Origin: JAICQM01 sp963781555
GTDB taxonomy: Bacteria > Chloroflexota > Limnocylindria > QHBO01
Assembly (NCBI GenBank): GCA_963781555.1
Contig: CAWAGB010000006.1
Location: forward strand, 830,510-894,509
Reading direction: 5' to 3'
DNA length: 64,000 nucleotides
Of the stretch, positions 43,541 through 51,744 are shown piece by piece. The notes below the pieces were generated by a model. It was given only the letters and a program-made list of their open reading frames with translations. It was not told the DNA's origin and did not search any database. The stretch's first letter is position 1, and the number at the start of each line of letters is the position of its first letter. The position numbers and the translations under genes were made by a program.

Positions 43541-44021
43541 CGCGCACCCCCGCTCCCATGTCCTGATCGCGCGGGATAATGATCGACAGGGTCGCCTCGA
43601 CGGCCACCTCGCCGTCCACGCTGGCCACGCCGCGAACGCGGCCGAACATGCCGCGCAGCTTCTCGACGGTGACCTCCAGGCGCAACGTGTCGCCGGGGAC
43701 GACCATGCGCTTGAAGCGGCAGTCGTCGATGCCGGCGAACAGGCCGAGCTTGCCGGTGTACGCGGGCAGGGTGTAGACCGCGACGCCCGCCGTCTGGGCC
43801 AGCGCCTCCACCATCAGGACGCCCGGCATGATCGGTCGATCGGGGAAATGGCCGGTGAACTGCGGCTCGTTGGCGGTCACCTGCTTGATGCCGACCGCGC
43901 GGACGCCGGGCTCGAGCTCGACGATGCGATCGACCAGCAGGAACGGGTACCGATGCGGAAGGATCCGCATGATGTCCGCGGCTTCCAGCGGAAGGGTCGT
44001 CATCGGTGCGTGGGTCTCCAT
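43533..44021 (-). CDS. fabZ: 3-hydroxyacyl-[ACP] dehydratase
   Basis: A 162-residue hotdog-fold enzyme with the FabZ motif ILPHRYPFLLVDRI (catalytic His) and GHFPDRPIMPGVLMVEALAQ (catalytic Glu). It dehydrates 3-hydroxyacyl-ACP. Either ATG at 44021 or 44003 could be used. Confidence 0.94.
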   Translation of the reverse strand: METHAPMTTLPLEAADIMRILPHRYPFLLVDRIVELEPGVRAVGIKQVTANEPQFTGHFPDRPIMPGVLMVEALAQTAGVAVYTLPAYTGKLGLFAGIDDCRFKRMVVPGDTLRLEVTVEKLRGMFGRVRGVASVDGEVAVEATLSIIIPRDQDMGAGVRDA

Positions 44022-44037
44022 GGGTCGGTGGTCGTGC

Positions 44038-45399
44038 TCAGCCGGCCACGAAGGCGGCCGGCCCGACGCGGTCGAGCAGGTTGGTGCTCACCTCCGCGTC
44101 GAGGAAGGTTGGGTTGTCGATGATGCCGCGGTGGAACGGGATGTTGGTCTTCACGCCGCCGACGTGCAGCTCGGCCAGCGCGCGGCGCGCGCGCTCCAGG
44201 GCGTGGGGGCGGTCGTCGCCCCACACGATCAGCTTGGCCAGCAGGCTGTCGTAGAAGGGCGGGACCTCGTAGCCGGGGTACAGGTGGGTGTCGACCCGCA
44301 CGCCCGGGCCCGCCGGGCAGCCACAGCTCCTCGATCACGCCGGTCTGCGGCGAGAAGTTGTCGGACGGGTCCTCGGCGTTGATGCGGAACTCGATCGCGT
44401 GGCCACGGATGGGGATGTCCTCCTGGCGAAGGGTCAGCTTCTCCCCGGCGGCGAGGCGGATCTGCTCGCGGATCAGGTCGATGCCGGTGAGCGCCTCGGT
44501 GACCGGGTGCTCGACCTGGATGCGGCAGTTGATCTCGATGAAGAAGAAGTTGCCCTCGCGGTCGAGGAGGAACTCGAGCGTGCCGGCGCTCTGGTAGCCG
44601 GCGGCCACCACGCTGCGGATGGCGAGGTCGCGCAGCCGGTTGCGCGCCGCGTCGTCCATCGCCGGCGACGGGCCCTCCTCGATGATCTTCTGGTGGCGAC
44701 GCTGCACGCTGCAGTCGCGCTCGCCCAGGTGCACGCCGTTGCCGTGCTGGTCGACGAGCACCTGCACCTCGACGTGGCGCGACTCCTCGACCCACTTCTC
44801 GAAGTAGATGCTGTCGTCGCCGAAGGCCGCCTGTGCCTCCGAGCGGGCAAGCGGCAGCGATGTCTCCATCTCGCGCGGCGAGCGCACGAGCCGCATGCCC
44901 GCGGCCGCCTCCGCCGGCTGACGGCTTGAGGAGCACCGGGTAGCCCGCCTCGCCGGCCTGTTCCAGCGCATCGCGCAGGTCGGTGACGATGCCCCTGCTG
45001 CCCGGCACGGTCGGCAGTCCGGTGGCGGCCAGCATGCGGCGCACCGCGTACTTGCTGGCGAACCGCTCCAGCACCTCGGCCGACGGACCGATGAAGGCCA
45101 CGTCGTGCGCCGACGCACGCCTCGGCGAAGCTGGCGTCCTCGGACAGGAAGCCATAGCCGGGATGGATGGCGTCCGCACCGGTGATGAGCGCGGCGCTGA
45201 TGACCGCCGGCTGGTTGAGGTAGCTCTTGCGTGCCTCCGGCGGACCGATGCACACCGCCTCGTCCGCCAGCCGCACGGCCAGCGTGTCGCGATCCGCCTC
45301 GCTGTACGCGACGACCGCCGGCACGCCCAGGTCGCGGCACGCGCGCAGGATGCGGACGGCGATCTCGCCCCGGTTGGCGATCAGGATCTTGCTGAACAT
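44038..45399 (-). CDS. accC: Biotin carboxylase, three frameshifts
   Basis: Joined across frames this is a normal-length (about 450 residues) biotin carboxylase that carboxylates biotin on AccB using ATP and bicarbonate. Visible: MFSKILIANRGEIAVRILRA, the Gly-rich loop SAGGGGRG, EESRHVEVQVLVDQHGN, RDCSVQRRHQKIIEE, ENxxIQVEHP as FIEINCRIQVEHPVTEALTG, and GYEVPPFYDSLLAKLIVWG. The frame breaks near 45113, 44899 and 44304; each is repaired by removing one base. TGATG links it to fabD. Probable sequence errors, since the enzyme is essential. Confidence 0.9.
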
Positions 45400-46363
45400 C
45401 AGACCGATGCCTCGGCGGTGCGCAGCGCCGCCGCAGCCTTCTCCACCCCGTCGGGGTCGCCGACGTTGTGCAGCCGTGCGCCCGGCACGATGCGCTTCAC
45501 CATCCCGGTCAGCGCGGCGCCGGGGCCGCACTCGACGAACGTATCGACGCCCTCCGCGGCGAGGCGCCTCGACGCTGGCCACCCACTCCACCGGCGCGCT
45601 GACCTGGCGGGCGAGCAGGCCGCGGATCTCGACTGCGTCGCTCACCGGATCGGCGGTCACGTTGGAGATGACCGGCACCCGCGCGTCGCGCCACGTGACC
45701 TCGGTGAACGCCTGCGCCAGCCGCTCGCCCACCGTCCGCATGTGCGGGGAGTGGAACGGTCCTGACACCTTGAGCGGCAGAACGCGCTTGGCGCCCGCGG
45801 CACGGAGTGGCTCCTCGGCCGCGGCGAGCGCGTCGCGCAGCCCCGAGATGACCACCTGGCCGGGTGCGTTGTCGTTGGCGATGACCAGGTCGCTTCCCTC
45901 ACCGGCCAGCGGCGCGATGGCGGCCGCCACCGCCGCGCGGTCGAGCCCGATGACCGCGCTCATCCCGCCGTCGATCGACTCCGCGGCCATCAGCTCGCCC
46001 GCGCACCGCCACCAGGCGCACCGCGTCCTCGAGCGCGAGGACCTCGCCAATCACCAGTGCTGCGTACTCCCCGACCGAGTGGCCGGCGACGAACGCCGGA
46101 GCCAGGTCGTCGCCCTCGGCCGCGAGTGCCTCCGAGAGTGCGTGGGCCGCCGCGACGGCCATGACGACGAGGGCCGGCTGCGTATAGCGCGTGTCGTTGA
46201 GGCGCTCCTCGGGGCCGGCGAAGGCGAGCTGAGAGACGCTCCAGCCAAGCGCCGCATCCGCGCGCTCGAAGACCTCGCGCGCGCCTGGCGACGCGTCGAC
46301 CAGGGCACGGCCCATCCCGACGGCCTGCGATCCCTGGGGTGAGAAGAGAAGCGCCAGCGACAT
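45399..46363 (-). CDS. fabD: Malonyl-CoA:ACP transacylase, two frameshifts
   Basis: Joined, about 320 residues. Opening LALLFSPQGSQAVGMGRAL, catalytic Ser in AFVAGHSVGEYAALV (usual GHSLGEY), Arg and His in KVSGPFHSPHM, and the C-terminus VDTFVECGPGAALTGMVKRI. It loads malonate on ACP. Breaks near 45999 and 45566 are each repaired by removing one base. The stop overlaps accC as TGATG, and the start abuts the carrier-like gene. Confidence 0.9.
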
Positions 46364-46830
46364 CAGGCGCGATCCTCCAGCTCGACGAGTGGCTGGCCGT
46401 ACTCGACCGCCTCACCACTCTCGGCCGGCAGGCCACGCACCGTGGCGGCGCGTGGAGCGCGCACGTCGTGACGGACGCCGAGCATCTCGACCCAGCCGAG
46501 CGGATCGCCCTTCTGCACGTCCTGTCCGGGGCCCAGGCCCTCGGCATAGACGAAGAAGCCGACCGCCGGCGATGCGACCGGGTGGCGCCGCGGCCCGCTT
46601 GACGGTCCAGCCCCGCCCGGGCCGACCGGCTGCGGCCCGGCGGCAGCGGCCGCCGGCTGCGCCGGGGCCGTCGGTGCGGTCGTGGCCGGTGCGGCGGCCA
46701 CCCGGATCCGAACGCCATCGCGACGCACCTCGATCTCGCCGAGGCCCTCGTCGGCGAGGCGCATGGTGAGCGCGGGGATCAGCTCGCGCGCGGCGCGTTC
46801 GATCTGTGCCAGGTCCTCGTCCTCGCTCAT
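46363..46830 (-). CDS. Biotin carrier-like protein lacking the biotinyl lysine
   Basis: A 155-residue AccB-like protein with the same layout: helical N-terminus (LAQIERAARELIPALTMRLA), Pro/Ala hinge and a biotinyl/lipoyl domain. Where AccB has EAMKL, this reads WVEMLGVRHDV, so the acceptor Lys is replaced (Gly118). The end SGEAVEYGQPLVELE is intact. It cannot be biotinylated at the usual site; it may be a structural or regulatory subunit of the carboxylase. It overlaps accA by four bases and fabD by one. Confidence 0.85.
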   Translation of the reverse strand: MSEDEDLAQIERAARELIPALTMRLADEGLGEIEVRRDGVRIRVAAAPATTAPTAPAQPAAAAAGPQPVGPGGAGPSSGPRRHPVASPAVGFFVYAEGLGPGQDVQKGDPLGWVEMLGVRHDVRAPRAATVRGLPAESGEAVEYGQPLVELEDRA

Positions 46831-47850
46831 GCGCCTCCCTCGCCGTCACCGTTGTCGTCGGCCCCCGCTCCCGGCCACACGTCGCTCCAGCGGCGGCGGC
46901 CCACGCCCGGCAGATGCAGGATCTTGCCGAGCCGATCGCGCAGGCGCTCGTCGCCGGGTCGCCGCGCCGTGTCGACCGGCGTCTCCCGGTAGACCCCGAC
47001 CGATCTGATCCGAGCATACCGGCTTGCCAACAGCTCACCGGGCTCCTGCCGCGAAAGACGTGCCAGCGAGGTCGAGATGGCCCGCTTGAGGGCGCGGGCG
47101 GTGGCGTCGTGATCGGTATGCGCGCCGGCGCCGGGCTCGGTGATGATCTCGTCGACGATCCCCAGCGCCACCTGGTCGGCAGCCGTCATGCGCATCGCTG
47201 CCGCCGCCTGGCGCGCCTCGTCCGGGGTGCGCCACAGGATGCTCGCGCAGCCCTCGGGGCTGATGACCGAATACACGGCGTTCTCGAGCGCCAGCACCTC
47301 GTCGCCCACGCCGATCGCCAGCGCCCCGCCGGAGCCGCCCTCACCGACGATGCAGACGACGATCGGCGCGCGCAGACCGGTCATGCAGCTTGATGCTGGC
47401 GGCGATCGCCTCCGCCTGGCCGCGCTCCTCGGCGTCCGGCCCGGGGAATGCTCCGGCGGTGTCGAGAAACGTGACCACCGGGATCGACAGCTTGTCCGCG
47501 AGGCGCATCAGGCGCTGCGCCTTGCGGAATCCCTCCGGATGCGACGAGCCGAAGTTGCGCGCGATGTTCGAATCGGTGTCGCTGCCCTTCTGGTGTCCGA
47601 TGACCATCACTGGCCGGCCATCAAGAAGCGCCGGACCGCCGACCATCGCGGGGTCGTCACCGAAGGCTCGATCGCCGGCGAGCTCGGTGAAATCGGTGAA
47701 GATGCGCTTCACCAGGTCCAGGGTACGCGGGCGCTGCGGGTGGCGGGCAAGCTGCACGCGCTCCCACGCGGCTGCTGCCTCGGCGTCGCTCGGCGGGCTG
47801 GCGGCCACGCGCTGCGCCACCGCGGCGAGGGCGTCGTCCACGCTCGTCAT
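46827..47850 (-). CDS. accA: Acetyl-CoA carboxylase carboxyltransferase alpha subunit, one frameshift
   Basis: Joined, about 340 residues. The first part has RTLDLVKRIFTDFTELAGDR, VMVIGHQKG, MRLADKLSIPVVTFLDTAGA; the second has LRAPIVVCIVGEGGSGGALA, YSVISPEGCASILWR and a C-terminal tail. With AccD it transfers the carboxyl group to acetyl-CoA. The frame breaks near 47385 in front of MTGLRAPI and is repaired by removing one base. Unusual for AccA are the long basic C-terminus and the coupled biotin-less carrier downstream. Confidence 0.9.
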
Positions 47851-48842
47851 CGGTCGCTCCCCGCCGGCCGTCGGGCGGCGGCCGGCCGGTCCCCATTCGT
47901 GGCCTCGGGCTCGTCGATGCCGATCGTCTCGCTCACCGCACCGCCAAGCCGCTCGGCGAGGCCGGAGAGGACCCCGATCGGTCCCCGCGGGCGGTCCGGG
48001 TCGTAGGCACTGCCGGTGCTCACCGGCAGCAGGCGCAGCAGGCGCGCCAGCGTCGCCCGCAGCTCGGTACGCGGCACCACCCGGTCCAGGAAGCCGTGGT
48101 CGCGCAGGAATTCCGCGGTCTGGAAGCCGTCGGGCAGCTCCTCCCCCACCGTCCCGGACGCGACGCGCGCGCCAGCAAATCCGATGAGCGCCTTGGGCTC
48201 GGCGACGATCACGTCACCCAGGCTGGCGAAGCTGGCCAGCACGCCGCCAGTGGTCGGATCGGTCAGGACGCTGATGAACGGGATGCCCTCCGCGTCCAGC
48301 CGGGTGAGCGGCGCGGTCGTCTTGGCAAGCTGCAGCAGCGAGAGGGTGCCCTCCTGCATCCGCGCCCCGCCAGAGGCGCTCACCACGATGGCCGGCACCC
48401 GTTCGACCAGCGCGCCCTCCAGGCAGCGCGCGATCTTTTCGCCCACGACGCTGCCCATGCTGCCGCCCATGAACCGGAAGTCGAACAGGCCCATGGCGAC
48501 GCGCTGGCCCTCGATGCGCCCGAAGCCCCACACAGCCGCCTCGGCCAGTCCCGTCTTGACCCGCGCCGCCTCGAGCCGGTCGGCGTAGGACTTCGAATCG
48601 TGAAACCCCAGCGGATCGACCGACTCGAGCCCCGGGTCGCGCTCCTCGAAGCTGTCGGCGTCGAGCAACAGGTCGATCCGCTCGCCGATCGACATGCGGA
48701 AGTGGTAGCCGCAGGTCGGACAGATGCGCTGGCTGCGCTCCAGCTGGCGGTTGAAGACCTGCTGCTCGCAGCTCGGACACTTGGTCCACGCGTCGGCGGG
48801 TCCCGCGGTGCGTCGGCGGCTGAACGGGAACTTGATCGGCAT
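47847..48842 (-). CDS. accD: Acetyl-CoA carboxylase carboxyltransferase beta subunit
   Basis: A 331-residue protein with the N-terminal zinc ribbon CPSCEQQVFNRQLERSQRIC then CPTCGYHF, and the carboxyltransferase core VVSASGGARMQEG, PTTGGVLASFASLGDV and ALIGFAGARV. GGAGGAG precedes the ATG. It overlaps accA by four bases and opens the fatty acid operon. Confidence 0.95.
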   Translation of the reverse strand: MPIKFPFSRRRTAGPADAWTKCPSCEQQVFNRQLERSQRICPTCGYHFRMSIGERIDLLLDADSFEERDPGLESVDPLGFHDSKSYADRLEAARVKTGLAEAAVWGFGRIEGQRVAMGLFDFRFMGGSMGSVVGEKIARCLEGALVERVPAIVVSASGGARMQEGTLSLLQLAKTTAPLTRLDAEGIPFISVLTDPTTGGVLASFASLGDVIVAEPKALIGFAGARVASGTVGEELPDGFQTAEFLRDHGFLDRVVPRTELRATLARLLRLLPVSTGSAYDPDRPRGPIGVLSGLAERLGGAVSETIGIDEPEATNGDRPAAARRPAGSDR

Positions 48843-48854
48843 TGTCGCTCCTCC

Positions 48855-49211
48855 CTACCGTTGCAGCCGGTGCGTCGCAGCGGCGTGGCGACGGCTCGTG
48901 CGCCACACGGCGAAGGCGGTCACGCCGACCCCGACCGCTGCCGACGAAACGGCGCCCGCCGCGATTAGCCGGCCGCGGGTCGTGCCGGTGACGGCACGCA
49001 GCGTCCGCTCACCGAGCCGGGGGCCGTGGATCCGCTCACCCAGCGCCGCCTGGAAGCGTGCACCGGGCGGGATGGGGGTCAGCGTGGAGCGCAGCAGCTC
49101 AGCGACCGAGATGGCCGAGCGCAGCGCGGCGTCGCCGGGCGCCCGCTCACCGGCGAGCAGGGCGTCAACGGCCGCGTCGAGGCGGTCGGCAGGAGTTCGA
49201 TCGGTTGGCAT
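48855..49211 (-). CDS. Hypothetical protein with C-terminal membrane helix
   Basis: A 118-residue protein. The N-terminal ~80 residues are soluble and polar (DRLDAAVDALLAGERAPGDA, LLRSTLTPIPPG), followed by one transmembrane helix (LIAAGAVSSAAVGVGVTAFA) and a basic tail. It lies between accD and a sigma factor gene on the same strand, so an anti-sigma role is possible; no zinc motif is present. Confidence 0.6.
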   Translation of the reverse strand: MPTDRTPADRLDAAVDALLAGERAPGDAALRSAISVAELLRSTLTPIPPGARFQAALGERIHGPRLGERTLRAVTGTTRGRLIAAGAVSSAAVGVGVTAFAVWRTSRRHAAATHRLQR

Positions 49212-49276
49212 GGTCGGAGAGCGGGACGCCGTTGCGGAACGTTCATCCTATCCAAACACCGGGACCGGGGTGTTCG

Positions 49277-49852
49277 TTACCCCTCCAGCCGCAGGGCAAG
49301 GTCGCGCAGGGCGCGGTGAAGCAGGACACGGACAGCACCGGGGCTCCGATCCAGCACCACCCCGATTTCTGCCGCCGAGAGGCCGTCGACGAAGCGCAGC
49401 AGGACCACCTGGCGGCGGTCGAGCGGCAGGTCGCGCACCGCTCGCAGCACGCGCCGCCCCTCCTCCGCCCGCGTGACCAGCGTGGCGGGATCCGCGTTCG
49501 GCGCCGGGCGGTCCCATCCCTCGGGGATCGGCTCGGTGCGGCGGCGGCGGCGGGAGCGCATCGCGTTGCTCACCGTGTTGTGGGCCACCCGGAACAGCCA
49601 CGCGCGGAAGCCCGCACCGGTGTCGCGGTATCTGCCGATCCCCTTCATCGCATCGAGAAACGTGCGCTCGGTGGCGTCTTCCGCGTCGTGGTGGTCGCCC
49701 AGCGCGTAGAAGGCGTGGGCGTAGACGCGGTCCACGTAGCGCCGGTAGAGGACTTCGAAGGCGCGCCGGTCGCGCTGGGCGGCGCGGACGGCAGCCGCGT
49801 CCGGGTCCACGCGCGGAGTCGGGAGGTTGGCGGGCTGTGCTGTGGGGATCAC
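49277..49852 (-). CDS. ECF-type RNA polymerase sigma factor (third)
   Basis: A 191-residue sigma factor with region 2 (YALGDHHDAEDATERTFLDA, GFRAWLFRVAHNTVSNAMRS) and region 4 (LPLDRRQVVLLRFVDGLSAA, RSPGAVRVLLHRALRDLALR). The GTG at 49852 was chosen because it overlaps the birA stop as GTGA. A membrane protein gene follows and may be its regulator. Confidence 0.85.
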   Translation of the reverse strand: MIPTAQPANLPTPRVDPDAAAVRAAQRDRRAFEVLYRRYVDRVYAHAFYALGDHHDAEDATERTFLDAMKGIGRYRDTGAGFRAWLFRVAHNTVSNAMRSRRRRRTEPIPEGWDRPAPNADPATLVTRAEEGRRVLRAVRDLPLDRRQVVLLRFVDGLSAAEIGVVLDRSPGAVRVLLHRALRDLALRLEG

Positions 49853-50631
49853 GCCGGAACCTCGTGGCGCGGCCGGACGCGCTGCACCTCTCCATGGGCC
49901 AGCGCCAGGCGGCCGGCATCCGTGTCGAGCAGGAGCGAGCCGTCGTCGGCCACACCGGCGCCGGTGCCGCTCACCAGCCCGTCGCCGGTGTCGATCTCCA
50001 GGTCGCGGCCGTCGAGCCACGAGATCCCGCGCAGCCGCTCGACCGGGGAGTGGCCACCCTCGAGGCGCGCGATGCCGTCGTCGAGCGCCACGAGCAGGTT
50101 GCCCAGGAGCGTCACGCGGTCGACGGGCGCGCCGACCAGCTCGCTGAGCGAGGTGGCGGACGGGCGAATGGCGTCCGGCATCTCGGATCGTGGCCAGTTG
50201 ACGTTGATCCCGATACCAACCACCGCCTGAGCGATCTCGTCGCCCGCGATCGCGGTCTCCAGCAGTATGCCGGCGACCTTGGCACCTTCAGGGGTCACCA
50301 GGTCGTTGGGCCAGCGAACGCGCAGGTCGGCCCACGGGCGGCAGGCATCCGCCACGGCGATGGCGACCGCGGAGCTCAGGAGTCCCGCGTCACGGGCGGC
50401 AAGGGTCGGACGCATCCCGATCGAGACCAGCACGTTCACCCCGGCCGGCGAGTCCCACGTCCGGCCCCGGCGGCCCCGGCCGGCGGTCTGGAGGTCCGTG
50501 ACCACCGCGATGCCCGTCTCGCCGTCCTCGACGATCTGCCGGGCGCGATCGTTGGTCGAGCCGATCTCGGGGTGGAACTCCACCGCGCGCCCGATGCGGC
50601 GCGCGGGATCGGCGGCATCGGTCCAGCTCAT
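49849..50631 (-). CDS. birA: Biotin-[acetyl-CoA-carboxylase] ligase
   Basis: A 260-residue ligase that activates biotin with ATP and attaches it to AccB. The biotin loop appears as GRGRRGRTWDSPAGVNVLVS, with RWPNDLVTPEGAKVAGIL and a C-terminal SH3-like part (GTGAGVADDGSLLLD). There is no N-terminal DNA-binding domain, so it is not a repressor. It sits near the acc genes it serves. Confidence 0.92.
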   Translation of the reverse strand: MSWTDAADPARRIGRAVEFHPEIGSTNDRARQIVEDGETGIAVVTDLQTAGRGRRGRTWDSPAGVNVLVSIGMRPTLAARDAGLLSSAVAIAVADACRPWADLRVRWPNDLVTPEGAKVAGILLETAIAGDEIAQAVVGIGINVNWPRSEMPDAIRPSATSLSELVGAPVDRVTLLGNLLVALDDGIARLEGGHSPVERLRGISWLDGRDLEIDTGDGLVSGTGAGVADDGSLLLDTDAGRLALAHGEVQRVRPRHEVPA

Positions 50632-50640
50632 TGGTAGCCA

Positions 50641-50646
50641 ATTCTA
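50641..50646 (-). promoter_or_regulatory. -10 box (TAGAAT), leaderless-type, birA
   Basis: TAGAAT on the minus strand ends nine bases before the ATG at 50631. Confidence 0.5.
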
Positions 50647-50684
50647 CCCGTGGCCGTACCAGCGGATCGTCCGCACGCCTGCGG

Positions 50685-50690
50685 TACACT
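50685..50690 (+). promoter_or_regulatory. -10 box (TACACT), leaderless-type, trpS
   Basis: TACACT ends ten bases before the ATG at 50701. birA and trpS thus share a 69-base divergent spacer with one box each. Confidence 0.45.
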
Positions 50691-50700
50691 CGGCAGGCCG

Positions 50701-51741
50701 ATGACACAGACCGCCTCCGAGGCCTCCCCCGACGCCCCGCCGACGCGTGAGCGCGTGTTCAGCGGCATCCAGCCGTCCGGTGCCTCGCACCTCGGCAACT
50801 ACCTGGGGGCCCAGGTCAACTATGTGGCCCTCCAGGACCGGTTCGAGGCCATCTACGCGATCGTCGACCTCCATGCACTGACCACCGTCTACGACGGCCC
50901 GCGGCTTCGCAGGCTCAGCCACGACATGGTGCTGGACCTGCTGGCGGTGGGCCTCGACCCGGAGCGCTGCGCGATCATCCGCCAGTCCGACTTCCCCGAG
51001 CACAGCGAGCTGACCTGGATCTTCAACACGTGCGTTCCCGTGGCCTGGGCCGAGCGCAACCCAACCTACAAGGAAGCGCGCGAGGACGGCAAGGACAACA
51101 GCATGGGGCTGCTGGAGTACCCGATCCTGCAGGCCGCCGACATCGGCGTCTACAAGGCAAACCGCGTCCCGGTCGGGAAGGACCAGGCTGCGCACCTCGA
51201 ATTCAGCCGCGAGATCGTGCGCGCCTTCAACCGCCGCTACGCGGCCGCCGCGCCCATCTTCCCCGAGCCGCAGCCGGTCTTCACCGAGGTGCCGGTGGTG
51301 CTCGGGACCGATGGCGCCCGGAAGATGAGCAAGAGCGCCAACAACACGATCCCCATCTTCGCCGCCCCGGACGAGATCCGGCGCCTGGTCATGAGCATGG
51401 TCACCGACCCGCAGCGCATCAAGCGCACCGATCCCGGCCGCCCGGAGGTATGCAACGTCTGCCAGCTGCACCGCTTCTTCGGCGGGGACTACCTCCAGAT
51501 CCAGGACGGCGAGCGCACCGCGCGGACCGGCTGCGTCGAGACGAAGCAGCTGCTGGCCGAGCGGATCATCGCGTTCTTCGAGCCGATGCGCGCGAGGCGC
51601 GAGGAGCTGGCCGCCACCCCGGGCATCGTCGAGGAGGTGCTGGCCGCCGGTCGCGCGAAGGTGCGCCCCATCGTGGAGGCCACCATGGCCGAGGTGCGCG
51701 ACGCGGTCGGCATCGGTCCCAACCTGGCCGGGACGGCCTGA
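50701..51741 (+). CDS. trpS: Tryptophanyl-tRNA synthetase
   Basis: A 346-residue class I synthetase that charges tRNA-Trp. It has FSGIQPSGASHLGNYLGA (HIGH-equivalent), an Asp-rich VDLHALT region, and GTDGARKMSKSANNTIPIF with KMSKS. Length is normal. A second gene (AI-2E family) follows after three bases. Confidence 0.95.
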   Translation: MTQTASEASPDAPPTRERVFSGIQPSGASHLGNYLGAQVNYVALQDRFEAIYAIVDLHALTTVYDGPRLRRLSHDMVLDLLAVGLDPERCAIIRQSDFPEHSELTWIFNTCVPVAWAERNPTYKEAREDGKDNSMGLLEYPILQAADIGVYKANRVPVGKDQAAHLEFSREIVRAFNRRYAAAAPIFPEPQPVFTEVPVVLGTDGARKMSKSANNTIPIFAAPDEIRRLVMSMVTDPQRIKRTDPGRPEVCNVCQLHRFFGGDYLQIQDGERTARTGCVETKQLLAERIIAFFEPMRARREELAATPGIVEEVLAAGRAKVRPIVEATMAEVRDAVGIGPNLAGTA

Positions 51742-51744
51742 CCC

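Noticed and set aside
44038..47850. accC, fabD and accA as pseudogenes
   Set aside because: All motifs survive and single-base removal restores each frame; loss of three essential genes in one operon is improbable.
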